Origin: Thermoproteota archaeon
Lineage (GTDB): Archaea > Thermoproteota > Methanomethylicia > Culexarchaeales > Culexmicrobiaceae
Assembly: GCA_003650625.1 (NCBI GenBank)
Contig: QMQW01000016.1
Location: forward strand, 1-8,153
DNA: 8,153 nucleotides
Direction: 5' to 3'
The notes under the pieces are model-generated. The model had not been told where the DNA came from, searched no databases, and worked only from the letters and a program-made list of their open reading frames with translations. Each line of letters begins with the position of its first letter. Position 1 is the stretch's first letter. A program made the position numbers and the translations under genes. Shown here in pieces: positions 1-6,346 of this stretch.

Positions 1-1218
1 CTCTATAGCTGATAGTATACCCTCTATCTGACTCTCAACTTTGTCTTCAAGTAAGCTGAACGTCTCTTCTGCTGAAGTCTTGACAGTCTCTTTGAGTTTT
101 GATAACCCTTCATTGACTTTCTGGTTGAGTCTGTTCATTATTTCATCAACCTTTGGTGCTACGACGTTCTGGTACACTCTGTCCGTTACTTCACCCATAA
201 TCTCACTAGCTTTCCCTATGATTTTCTCTTTCACTTCATCAAGAGAAGTACCGTATTCTCTTAGAACACTGTCTACCCACTCTCTAATACCAACTCTAGC
301 CATCTCAGCAAATCCTTCTACTATCTTAGATATCCAGTCTAGTAGAGGAGTCTCAGTTATCAGAGCATAGAGAGCTACAGCTAACTCCTGTAGTACAGGT
401 AGGAGCTTACTCCATACAACCTCTGCTACAGTTAGGAAGTTCAGGTAGAGTAATCCGAATACAGCCTTAGTCTGTATTCCAAGGTTGATTAGGTCATCAA
501 ACCTGATTCCCAATCCAGTTAGGATAGCTTCAGTGTCATACCCAGCTACTGTTAGGTAGGCTATAGCCTCTACAGCTCTCTCTACCGTAGAAGTCCAGTT
601 AGAGAATGGTGAGATTACATCCATAATTGTTCTAGTGTACACCTTCAACATCGAGTTAGTCTGCCATAGGAGACCTAGGAATGAAAGGGTCATCCAGAGT
701 ACCTGTCTCTGAGCTTTGTAGAACCCTCTACTCACTGCAATCAGGATTCTACCCATCTTCTTCCATCTGGTACTTATCCTCCTACTCCAGTACCTCACTA
801 GTGAACCAAAGTCTACTACCTCTAGCTTACCTGCTTCTAGTGCTCTACCAACCCTATCAGTACTCTTATAGATGATCTTACCACTATCCTCAAACTTCAT
901 AGCTCCAATACGGATAGCATTGGAGAGTGCTCTAGAAGTCTGATTAACCTGAGAGACAGTCTTCTTCACAGTGTCTCCTATAGCAACTCCATGTCTAGAG
1001 ACTATCTCCTTCACTTTCCTAGATGAGGATGAGACTCTCCTACTAACCTTACCAATCCCAGTAGAGAACTCCTCTGACTTCTTCTGGATAGAGTTAGAGA
1101 CACTACTCATCTTCTTAGATAGACTCTCTAGTCTAGACTGAATCTTATCCAGTACAGGTGAGACTCTGTCTATAGCCTCTAGTATGATCAGTATGGTTTC
1201 TTGAATTGACTCAGCCAT
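1..1218 (-). CDS. Tail tape measure protein, N-terminal part (runs off the left edge)
   Basis: The minus strand is open without a stop from an ATG at 1218 to base 1, 406 codons; the C-terminus lies outside. Tape measure proteins span the tail lumen and set tail length. Visible are a polar Ser/Lys-rich helical start (residues 1-130), amphipathic to hydrophobic stretches near 155-190 and 250-290 (for example AVFGLLYLNF and LLPVLQELAVALYAL), then charged helix with heptad-like spacing (325-406). It follows the tail tube and two overlapping chaperone ORFs, the canonical position. The ATG is the first in-frame start after an in-frame TGA. It overlaps the preceding ORF by 31 bp, and its purine-rich ACAGGAG sits directly against the ATG, so translation is probably coupled. 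The assignment rests on synteny, helical composition and size, not on recognised homology. Confidence 0.85.
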   Translation of the reverse strand, partial: MAESIQETILIILEAIDRVSPVLDKIQSRLESLSKKMSSVSNSIQKKSEEFSTGIGKVSRRVSSSSRKVKEIVSRHGVAIGDTVKKTVSQVNQTSRALSNAIRIGAMKFEDSGKIIYKSTDRVGRALEAGKLEVVDFGSLVRYWSRRISTRWKKMGRILIAVSRGFYKAQRQVLWMTLSFLGLLWQTNSMLKVYTRTIMDVISPFSNWTSTVERAVEAIAYLTVAGYDTEAILTGLGIRFDDLINLGIQTKAVFGLLYLNFLTVAEVVWSKLLPVLQELAVALYALITETPLLDWISKIVEGFAEMARVGIREWVDSVLREYGTSLDEVKEKIIGKASEIMGEVTDRVYQNVVAPKVDEIMNRLNQKVNEGLSKLKETVKTSAEETFSLLEDKVESQIEGILSAIE

Positions 1219-1430
1219 CTCCTGTACTCACTCCTACTCCTCTTCATCCTTATCCTCTCACCTACAGATAAGGGTATTCTCCAACTCTCCACTTCCTGTA
1301 CACTGGATAGGAAGGCTACATCCCATGCAAATGCCTCTACTGGATCACTGATACAGAGAATCTCAGAAGGTCTACAGCTGAATGATTGGGAAAGAAGGAG
1401 TACAAGTCTCCCTAGGGGAGACTCAGTCAT
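1188..1430 (-). CDS. Tail assembly chaperone, downstream 'T' segment (probably made by -1 frameshift)
   Basis: An 80-codon ORF whose first ATG overlaps the stop of the upstream chaperone gene (ATGA). It starts exactly at the last A of an A7 heptamer, in the -1 frame. The encoded segment has a compact start with FSCRPSEILCISDP and a basic tail (RMKRSRSEYRRWLSQFKKPY). The C-x-PSE-hydrophobic pattern resembles the second segment of siphovirus chaperone pairs. Its expected product is the C-terminal part of an approximately 207-residue G-T fusion (127 + 80 residues from the preferred start) that recruits tail tube subunits onto the tape measure protein. It lies immediately before the tape measure gene, as in lambda-like phages. 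Independent initiation at its own ATG by termination-reinitiation is possible; there is no clear Shine-Dalgarno sequence. Confidence 0.75.
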   Translation of the reverse strand: MTESPLGRLVLLLSQSFSCRPSEILCISDPVEAFAWDVAFLSSVQEVESWRIPLSVGERIRMKRSRSEYRRWLSQFKKPY

Positions 1431-1436
1431 TTTTTT
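1406..1436 (-). promoter_or_regulatory. Programmed -1 ribosomal frameshift signal (A AAA AAA heptamer plus hairpin)
   Basis: On the minus strand the chaperone gene ends AGA AAA AAA TGA. The heptamer A AAA AAA occupies 1436-1430 in the correct phase for simultaneous -1 slippage of two Lys tRNAs. After six nucleotides (TGACTG, 1429-1424) comes AGTCTCCC-CTA-GGGAGACT, a perfect 8-bp stem with a 3-nt loop; its core is 1422-1406 and the outer A-T pair is at 1423/1405. Slippage enters the ORF ending at 1188. The A7 is the longest single-base run I saw in the window, where Lys is usually AAG, so its retention looks selected. This matches known bacterial and phage signals in heptamer, phase, spacer and stimulator. 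Confidence 0.85.
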
Positions 1437-1810
1437 CTCTTCTCAATCTCAGTCTCAGAGAGACCTAGACTCTCAACTACAGTAGTCAGTATCTCTAGGA
1501 GGTCATTGAGAGGTACACAGTAGACTGGTACAGAGAGGTCATCTTCTACTTCATCCTCAGTGAGTCTAGGTCTAGTGACTACAGTCATAGCTAACTCCTT
1601 GAGTCTCCTGATAGCCTCTCTAGCTTCATCCTCACTGAGATCCTCAATCCTGAATCCCTCCTTAGTGAATCTGGAGAAGAAGGCTAGTAGAGGGAAGACA
1701 CTCTCTAGGTCAATCCTAATCTCATAGAAGTTTCCTTCCTTAGTGTGTATGATTCTCCTACTTCTACTCCTAAGTCTCTCAACCTGTTCTCTCCAGTCAA
1801 TACTCTCCAT
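1427..1810 (-). CDS. Tail assembly chaperone (gpG-like)
   Basis: A 127-residue protein, acidic and helical in its second half (EDLSEDEAREAIRRLKEL, then PLNDLLEILTTVVESLGL), ending EIEKRKK at the slippery heptamer. Its place between tail tube and tape measure, its size and the frameshift into the next ORF are diagnostic of the G/GT chaperone pair that keeps the tape measure protein soluble and loads tube subunits. I prefer the ATG at 1810 because AGGAGGG lies 5 nt upstream. The upstream in-frame GTG at 1816, which would add two residues, overlaps that ribosome binding site. It starts 10 bp after the tail tube stop. No sequence family was recognised; the call rests on context and the frameshift. 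Confidence 0.78.
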   Translation of the reverse strand: MESIDWREQVERLRSRSRRIIHTKEGNFYEIRIDLESVFPLLAFFSRFTKEGFRIEDLSEDEAREAIRRLKELAMTVVTRPRLTEDEVEDDLSVPVYCVPLNDLLEILTTVVESLGLSETEIEKRKK

Positions 1811-1815
1811 ACTCA

Positions 1816-1822
1816 CCCTCCT
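1816..1822 (-). promoter_or_regulatory. Ribosome binding site of the tail chaperone gene
   Basis: AGGAGGG on the minus strand, 5 nt before the ATG at 1810, overlapping the last bases of the tail tube stop codon. It decides the start at 1810 over the GTG at 1816. Confidence 0.75.
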
Positions 1823-2804
1823 ATGGAGTGTTCTGAGTGTTGATTAGGGTTACCTTGATAGGCTTACCAGTCTCAGTATCCCATCCTACTCCTCTGAAGT
1901 CTATTGACTGAACCTTCTTCTCTCTCCTGTCAATCCCCATCTCATATGCAGTGTACACCAGTTGAGGAATCTCTATCTTCAGAGTGTAGTCCTCAAATCC
2001 TGCTACTGTACTCCCTGTACTCTCTCCAGTGAATATCAGTTCAAGAGAAGTCTCTGGTACACTCTCATCCAGAGCAGTTCCAGATGTACTTCCAGATAGG
2101 AATCTGTTCATCTCAGTAGTGTCCTTGAACCATATGTCCATACTACCAGACACTGTGAGTCCTCCTACCACTAGTTCAGGTAGGTATGCCTTACCAATCA
2201 CGAATGCATCATCTGCAATGTCATTCTCAATACTGACAGTTATGGACTCTACATACCCTACAGTGGTACCTCCTATCCTGACTTCTCCCTTATGGAATGC
2301 AAATGGAGATACATCACTGAATGTAGGGGTACTCAGAGAGGATCCTATCTGCATACCAGATCCTAGAAAGCTTACTGTAGAAGTAACAAGTTCACCTGCT
2401 GTAGCCTCAATCTCAATACTGGTTACTCCTACTCCAAACACTTGTTTAGTCATATCTGGATTCTCTACTCCAACCTCTAGAGAGAGACTTGGTAGAGTAG
2501 TAGCAGGTACAAACTCATGTTTGTATGCTACTGGAGAGGTATCGTTATCCTCACTGGTGGTTACAGATCCTAGACAGGCTTCTAAGAGTATACCGAAGTA
2601 TCTGGGTTCAACTACCATCTCTACATCTCCAGTAACCTTGTATGGAGGTTCACCTACAATGGTAGGAGTCCTATAGGCTACTGTCTCCTCTAGAAGAGGT
2701 TCCTTCTCTGGTTTGAGACTCTCAGTCCTGATGTTGAACCAGTGTGTAGGAGAGACAAATGTCCTGAATGTAGTCTCCTTAGCTACACCTAGATACTGAA
2801 CCAT
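1821..2804 (-). CDS. Major tail tube protein
   Basis: A 327-residue, almost all-beta protein rich in Thr, Ser, Val and Gly, with no signal peptide or membrane segment. The first third has features typical of phage tail tube subunits: an early block with VSPTHWFNIRTES, then GDVEMVVEPRYFGILLEACLG and an aromatic/proline segment KHEFVPATTLPSLSLEVG. Alternating beta segments follow to a C-terminal GVGWDTETGKPIKVTLIN strand. It would polymerise as hexameric rings into the tail tube. Its size suggests the tube fold plus an added beta domain. It sits between the terminator candidate and the chaperone pair, as expected. AGAGGT lies about 7 nt before the ATG. No sheath gene precedes it, which argues for a non-contractile tail. 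Confidence 0.85.
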   Translation of the reverse strand: MVQYLGVAKETTFRTFVSPTHWFNIRTESLKPEKEPLLEETVAYRTPTIVGEPPYKVTGDVEMVVEPRYFGILLEACLGSVTTSEDNDTSPVAYKHEFVPATTLPSLSLEVGVENPDMTKQVFGVGVTSIEIEATAGELVTSTVSFLGSGMQIGSSLSTPTFSDVSPFAFHKGEVRIGGTTVGYVESITVSIENDIADDAFVIGKAYLPELVVGGLTVSGSMDIWFKDTTEMNRFLSGSTSGTALDESVPETSLELIFTGESTGSTVAGFEDYTLKIEIPQLVYTAYEMGIDRREKKVQSIDFRGVGWDTETGKPIKVTLINTQNTP

Positions 2805-2850
2805 ATCTCATACCTCTACTTCCAGAATACACTCATTCTCCTAATAAGTC

Positions 2851-3285
2851 TTATCCAGAGTACTCGAATACAACTCTAAGTGAGAGTATACCCTCAAATC
2901 TGTCCTCTGTAGGTTCACTGGGGTATCTGATCTCAACTCTCTCCACTACTGGATCTCTACACAAGTCAGAGTCTAAGAGGATATCCAGAATCTCATCTAC
3001 AACCTGAGTAACTAAGTCAGTAACCTCTTCAGTACCTGTACTCCAATCCCTACTACTGTACTCTATAGCTACAGTGTAGAGAGCTTCTACAGTGTAGAGT
3101 CCAGTAGCATTCAGATGCATTCTACACCCATTGGGGATTACGAATGCTATGGGAGTAGAGGTAACCTTACCCTTACCTATCACTACACTGTTGAAGAGAC
3201 CAGTGTTCTCCAGTACAGTCTTGATAGAGTTGAGTATCTCTAGGTACCTAGTGTTGAGAGAGGTAGCTAGACTCACCTCAACCAC
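2851..3285 (-). CDS. Tail terminator / minor tail protein
   Basis: A 144-residue alpha/beta protein with an N-terminal helix (TRYLEILNSIKTVLENTGLF), beta strands (YTVEALYTVAIEYSS), a long helix (VTDLVTQVVDEILDILL) and a final strand pair (VERVEIRYPSE, GILSLRVVFEY). This order resembles tail terminator proteins (lambda gpU or SPP1 gp17 types), which cap the tube and join it to the head. Its position between the gp10-like gene and the tube gene fits. It overlaps the preceding gene by 13 bp. The start is a GTG at 3285, or a GTG at 3276 three codons later; a GAGG lies just upstream of the first, so the start is uncertain. Function is inferred from order and fold pattern. Confidence 0.7.
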   Translation of the reverse strand: MVEVSLATSLNTRYLEILNSIKTVLENTGLFNSVVIGKGKVTSTPIAFVIPNGCRMHLNATGLYTVEALYTVAIEYSSRDWSTGTEEVTDLVTQVVDEILDILLDSDLCRDPVVERVEIRYPSEPTEDRFEGILSLRVVFEYSG

Positions 3286-3767
3286 TTCCTCACTATCCTT
3301 CTGGATAGTCTAGGTAATAACCCTTTCACATACGTTAGAGTACCCTCTACGAAGTGTCTACCCCTGTAGGGTACTATCGTTACTCTCCTCTTGATCTTCC
3401 ACTCACCCTCCTTGTAGAATACGAATGCTCTACTCCTCTTAGGCTTCCTAAGGAGTCTAGTAGTCCTCCTACCTCTATTCACAATCACTGCATAGGGTAC
3501 TCTAGTGTAGATTTTAGAGAAGCAGGTGTCCTCTCTCCACCAAGTAGGAGTCTTAGTCCAACTCCTCCTCAGTGTCCCTCCTCTCCTAGTCCCTCCACCC
3601 CACAGTGGTCTATCCCTAGCTACTGGAGTTAGACCTTTGATCTCATCATAAGCATAATCCCTTACCTCACTAACCAGATCCTCAATCATACTCTTAACTA
3701 ATCTACTCTTAGTCCTCAGTAACTCGATACTCTCCTCTAGTGCTCTGACTCTCATCTGGATACTCAT
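3273..3767 (-). CDS. HK97 gp10-like neck/tail-completion protein
   Basis: A 164-residue, very basic protein. An N-terminal helix (residues 10-45) leads to LTPVARDRP (46-54), a Gly/Arg-rich loop and TLRRSW (65-70), then PYAVIVNRGRR (91-101). This is the arrangement of HK97 gp10-like proteins: TPV, then a Gly-Leu-Arg-x-Ser motif, then a Tyr-Ala-x-x-x-x-x-Gly strand. These act at the head-tail junction. The C-terminal part is strongly basic (GLLPRLSRRIVRKWLR), suiting contact with DNA or acidic partners. It overlaps its upstream neighbour by ATGA and has AGGAG 6 nt before the ATG, so the start is secure. It is the most clearly motif-supported of the connector genes. Confidence 0.78.
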   Translation of the reverse strand: MSIQMRVRALEESIELLRTKSRLVKSMIEDLVSEVRDYAYDEIKGLTPVARDRPLWGGGTRRGGTLRRSWTKTPTWWREDTCFSKIYTRVPYAVIVNRGRRTTRLLRKPKRSRAFVFYKEGEWKIKRRVTIVPYRGRHFVEGTLTYVKGLLPRLSRRIVRKWLR

Positions 3768-4105
3768 GGCATACTCCTCTCTAGGATAGCTTCTCTAAGA
3801 ATCTCCTCTCCCCTATGTAGATGAGGTATGACTCTCACTATATCGTAAGTCTGATTCAGGAATACTACCTGATCACCCTCATCCACAGTGTAGTCTATTC
3901 CAGCTATACTGTACTTACTCTTGAATACTGCTATCAGAGTACCAATCTCATAGACTCCTGCTACTGCTAGACTAGATTCTTCCTCTACATACTGACTGAT
4001 CTTACACTTAGCAGTGAACTGTGTACCATCACTCTTCACTACAGTAACCTCAGTATCCAGAAGTCTATCTAGGAATACGTTAGATAAGATCCTCATCCTC
4101 TTCAC
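3764..4105 (-). CDS. Head-closure / head-tail joining protein
   Basis: A 113-residue beta-rich protein: LLDTEVTVVKSDGTQFTAKCKISQ, then GVYEIGTLIAVFKSKYSIAGIDYTVDEGDQVVFLNQTYDIVRVIPH. A small beta barrel with a final short helix fits SPP1 gp16 / lambda FII-type stoppers that close the portal channel. It lies between the connector and the gp10-like gene, the usual stopper position. It overlaps the connector gene by 26 bp in another frame. The first in-frame start is a GTG at 4105; the ATG at 4096 (MRILSNVFLDRL) is equally plausible and has GGGAG about 10 nt upstream. Function is from position, size and strand pattern, without a recognised family motif. Confidence 0.62.
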   Translation of the reverse strand: MKRMRILSNVFLDRLLDTEVTVVKSDGTQFTAKCKISQYVEEESSLAVAGVYEIGTLIAVFKSKYSIAGIDYTVDEGDQVVFLNQTYDIVRVIPHLHRGEEILREAILERSMP

Positions 4106-4754
4106 TCTCCCTCAGTTCCATCCACTTCTCCCTGTACAGAGTGGTTACTGCTCTACTGGTGATCTTCCTAGCTACTCCACCTCTAAGTAGCTCTATTGTC
4201 CTACAGTACTCTGCATAGAGTTCATGGATAGGTCTCCTACTGGATATCCTAGGGTACTCAATCCTCAGAGTCCCTAGACTCACCTTACTGGGTAGTAGAG
4301 CTATCTCCCTAAGGAATACGAAGTATCCAGCTAGTAGACCAATAGCTCTCTGAAGTAGAGTGTCATCTGGAGGTTGTATCCAGTACCTGTAGGTTACAGT
4401 GACTGTACCTGAAGAGACACTCTCAGAGACGGTGATCACTCCTCTATCTGCATCTACTGAGACTACAGTCAGTTGAGTCCTAGTCCTAGTATCCAGATCA
4501 GTGTACAAGTACACCTCTACGTCATTAGCATCCACTACTCCATCTAGGTTAGCATCTGCTATTGGTCTATTCCAAGTGTAGATGTTACTACCTACAACTC
4601 TGTATGCAATCTCCTCTATACCCCATCCAGTAAGACACTTGAACACCTCTCTAGTAGCCTCATCAATGTATGACTGGAGTAGACTATCGGGTACTAGAGA
4701 AGTGTCTACACCTAGGATGTATGTTCTGACATAGTCTGGAGTACAGTAACTCAT
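4080..4754 (-). CDS. Head-tail connector (adaptor) protein with a dockerin-like Ca-binding loop
   Basis: A 224-residue protein. The first 42 residues (CTPDYVRTYILG, then LLQSYIDEATREVFKCLTG) and the helices near 132-195 form the helical body expected of gp6/gp15-type adaptors that dock under the portal; YAEYCRTIELLRGG is part of this. Between them is an inserted beta segment (about 48-127). It includes DANLDGVVDAND (67-78), which fits an EF-hand or dockerin calcium loop with Asp at positions 1, 5 and 12, Asn at 3, Gly at 6 and Val at 8. The tail is acidic (ESEEDEDLI). GGAG lies 7 nt before the ATG. It follows the capsid gene across a 148-bp gap with a hairpin. Adaptor role is strong by synteny; calcium binding is inferred from the motif alone. 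Confidence 0.75.
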   Translation of the reverse strand: MSYCTPDYVRTYILGVDTSLVPDSLLQSYIDEATREVFKCLTGWGIEEIAYRVVGSNIYTWNRPIADANLDGVVDANDVEVYLYTDLDTRTRTQLTVVSVDADRGVITVSESVSSGTVTVTYRYWIQPPDDTLLQRAIGLLAGYFVFLREIALLPSKVSLGTLRIEYPRISSRRPIHELYAEYCRTIELLRGGVARKITSRAVTTLYREKWMELRESEEDEDLI

Positions 4755-4902
4755 CCCTCATCTCCTGTAGAACTCTAGAGTCTACACTCTCTGATAAGAG
4801 TATCTGAGAACAAGAGAAGGGTAAACAAGAATATTGGTATTGTAGAGGGAAAGACCGTGTCCTTCCCTCAAGAGAGGTAATCCACTTCAGACATCAGGTA
4901 CT
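4755..4902 (-). other. Intergenic region between capsid and connector genes
   Basis: 148 bp without a gene, the largest gap inside the virion block. On the minus strand it carries a long hairpin soon after the capsid stop. A short AT-rich stretch with AATATT follows (4830-4835), which could be a TATA-like element of a secondary promoter. Before the connector ATG there is an imperfect palindrome around CTCTAGAG and a GGAG ribosome binding site. Only the hairpin and the ribosome binding site are firm. Confidence 0.5.
4845..4869 (-). terminator. Stem-loop after the capsid gene (partial terminator or RNA processing site)
   Basis: GAGGGAAGGAC-ACG-GTCTTTCCCTC on the minus strand pairs over 11 bp, with one G-U and a 3-nt loop, starting 34 nt after the capsid stop. 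There is no uninterrupted U-tract after it, only a mildly U-rich stretch (TTCTTGTTT). It is therefore not a textbook intrinsic terminator. Its position suits transcript attenuation or 3'-end protection, so that capsid mRNA exceeds that of the downstream connector and tail genes. Confidence 0.6.
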
Positions 4903-5994
4903 CTAGAGGTCAGAAGCGTCACTTGCAATATTGAATATTGCACAGATAGCGTCATCTCTGATTACTCTAGCACCTATCTCCTTCCAGAATACGACTTTGT
5001 GTACATCAGCTAGGATGTCCCTATCCTCTTGCATGTCTAACTCTCTGAATGTATATCCCCTAGCACAGTAGCTTGTATCTAGGACTAGAGCTACATTCTC
5101 TATAGTAGCATCAAAGAAGACTTTGAGACCAGCTATCTTACCTACTTCACCAGTCCTGATAGGCTCTGAACTTCCATATGCACTAGCATCTATGAACCTG
5201 TTGTCAGTGAGTATGTCTGCTCTGTTAGCTTCTGGAATGATTATGACATCAGGGTTGTAGTAACTAGCTTTGAGTTTCACTACTGCATTGACTATATCCT
5301 CATAGGAGAGTGAACCCTTAGTGTTAGCATCAATGTAGGTTCCCCTAGTTGAGTAGTAGTAGGTGATCCTGAGGTTATCTCCAGAGAGGTCATCTGCAAT
5401 CTTCACCTTACCATCATAGTAGTCTACAGCAGAAACAGTGACAGCAGACTCGTCACTTGTCTTGATAGCAGAGATGACCTTCACTATCGGACTCTTACTG
5501 AGAGTGTAAGTAGCATCAGCTCCCTGTCCAGTGATAGTCTCAGTGTTAGATGCTAGTGAGTAGGTACCAGCAGACCAGTCCCATAGACCTAAGAGTTCAT
5601 TGAATAGGAGTTCATTAGTCTTCTTAGCTATAGCTACACCAATCTCTTCTAGGTTCATCTCTAGGATGTCTACCTTCTTGAATCTGAGAGTCTCAGTAGT
5701 GATCTTGACAGCAGCTCCAATCTTCTTTGGATAGACAGTGACGTAGCTTAGAGTACTCTCTACTTCACTTCCAGATAGTGAGGATCCCTCATCAACAAAG
5801 GATGCAGATACAGTACCTGCAATTGGGATTCTGACTTCCCTGTCTCCAGTCTGAGCTGGTCTGTTACTCCACTTGAAGAACTGATCTGCAATCAGCTTTG
5901 GTCTAGCACTAGTCTCAACCTTCTCTAGAATGATTGGTAGAAGGTCACTGATGTCTGAAGTGGTTATTTCTGCTAGTTTCTCTATACTCTTCAT
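4903..5994 (-). CDS. Major capsid protein, HK97 fold
   Basis: A 363-residue protein from the preferred ATG at 5994. The N-terminal arm (MKSIEKLAEITTSDIS) leads to the E-loop-like IPIAGTVSASFVDEGSSL (about 57-74), then KKIGAAVKITTETL and the spine helix EEIGVAIAKKTNELLFNELLG (about 117-136). A beta insert follows (about 140-221), then the P/A-domain end with YNPDVIIIPEANRADIL, GEVGKIAGLKVFFDA and a final KEIGARVIRDDAICAIFNI strand. These are standard capsid features. It lacks a roughly 100-residue scaffolding delta domain, so assembly would need a separate scaffold or none. GGAGA sits 5 nt before the ATG at 5994; the in-frame ATG at 6006 (four residues earlier) overlaps that site and lacks one of its own. 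Confidence 0.92.
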   Translation of the reverse strand: MKSIEKLAEITTSDISDLLPIILEKVETSARPKLIADQFFKWSNRPAQTGDREVRIPIAGTVSASFVDEGSSLSGSEVESTLSYVTVYPKKIGAAVKITTETLRFKKVDILEMNLEEIGVAIAKKTNELLFNELLGLWDWSAGTYSLASNTETITGQGADATYTLSKSPIVKVISAIKTSDESAVTVSAVDYYDGKVKIADDLSGDNLRITYYYSTRGTYIDANTKGSLSYEDIVNAVVKLKASYYNPDVIIIPEANRADILTDNRFIDASAYGSSEPIRTGEVGKIAGLKVFFDATIENVALVLDTSYCARGYTFRELDMQEDRDILADVHKVVFWKEIGARVIRDDAICAIFNIASDASDL

Positions 5995-5996
5995 GG

Positions 5997-6020
5997 TTAT
6001 CTCCATAGTCCACTGTACAT
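5997..6020 (-). other. Possible 7-codon leader ORF before the capsid gene
   Basis: ATG at 6020 encodes MYSGLWR and stops with TAA two nucleotides before the capsid ATG. It parallels the first seven codons of the upstream 104-residue gene (MFNGLEW). It could be a leader peptide, or only the relic of a local duplication. There is no strong ribosome binding site. Low confidence that it is translated. Confidence 0.2.
6000..6004 (-). promoter_or_regulatory. Ribosome binding site of the capsid gene
   Basis: GGAGA on the minus strand, 5 nt before the ATG at 5994. It overlaps the alternative upstream ATG at 6006, making 5994 the better start. Confidence 0.7.
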
Positions 6021-6026
6021 TGAACT
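6006..6026 (-). repeat. Copy A of a 21-bp near-repeat at a gene start
   Basis: Matches the copy at 6332-6352 in 18 of 21 positions. On the minus strand the outer six bases pair (AGTTCA with TGGACT, one G-U) and leave an 8-nt loop beginning with ATG. It lies 12 nt upstream of the preferred capsid start. Confidence 0.55.
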
Positions 6027-6031
6027 CTTAC

Positions 6032-6346
6032 TTATTCTTTACTCTCTTCCTCCTCTCCACATCCGAATAGACAGAAGTTTCCACTCTGACTAACCAGTAT
6101 ATTCCATAGAGGTTCCATCTTCACTTCCAGTCTAGTGATCCTAGTCTCAAAGGTATCCAACTTCTCAGAGAACTCTAGGAACTGACTACTGAGTTCACTT
6201 ACCTTCTGGTTAGTCTTCTTCACCAACTTGTAAGTCTCATTAGAGGAGGAAGAGAGGGATACTAAGAAGTCAATGAACTTCTTGATAGCATAGACAGTTA
6301 CAGGAGCTATGATAGCTGTAAGTATCCACTCTAGTCCATTGAACAT
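6032..6346 (-). CDS. Small membrane-anchored coiled-coil protein (holin-like or scaffold candidate)
   Basis: A 104-residue protein. Residues 7-31 (ILTAIIAPVTVYAIKKFIDFLV) form one hydrophobic segment likely to cross the membrane. Residues 37-85 are a probable coiled coil (NQKVSELSSQFLEFSEKL, TFETRITRLEVKMEPLWNIL), and the end has FCLFGCGEEEES with two close cysteines and an acidic tail. It is first in the leftward virion operon, 37 bp before the preferred capsid start. The layout recalls small phage membrane proteins such as holins or XhlA-like proteins, although XhlA has its membrane segment at the other end. Its place next to capsid also allows a scaffold role, but the membrane segment argues against that. 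AGGGG lies 8 nt before the ATG. No family recognised. Confidence 0.65.
   Translation of the reverse strand: MFNGLEWILTAIIAPVTVYAIKKFIDFLVSLSSSSNETYKLVKKTNQKVSELSSQFLEFSEKLDTFETRITRLEVKMEPLWNILVSQSGNFCLFGCGEEEESKE

Noticed and set aside
41..370. A plus-strand open frame of 109 codons opposite the tape measure gene
   Set aside because: The minus strand here is continuous coding sequence with credible tape measure composition. The plus frame is an antisense shadow without a start signal; the same applies to the frame at 681-875.
1188..1430. Sequencing error or gene-splitting frameshift between the chaperone and the 80-codon ORF
   Set aside because: A one-base indel in the A7 run would also join the frames. 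However, the correctly phased heptamer, the spaced hairpin and the known G/GT arrangement at this locus make programmed slippage the better explanation. Resequencing the A7 run would settle it.
2029..2676. A 215-codon plus-strand open frame opposite the tail tube gene
   Set aside because: It lies wholly inside a well-supported minus-strand gene, has no ribosome binding site, and its Ser/Pro/Thr-rich translation is what antisense reading of that gene would give.
3131..3632. Two short plus-strand frames opposite the terminator and gp10-like genes
   Set aside because: Low-complexity Ser/Pro-rich translations with no ribosome binding site, antisense to better genes.
4770..4795. Imperfect palindrome around CTCTAGAG before the connector gene
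   Set aside because: CTAG-centred palindromes are common throughout this window because CTAG is so frequent. This one needs a bulge and has no second line of support.
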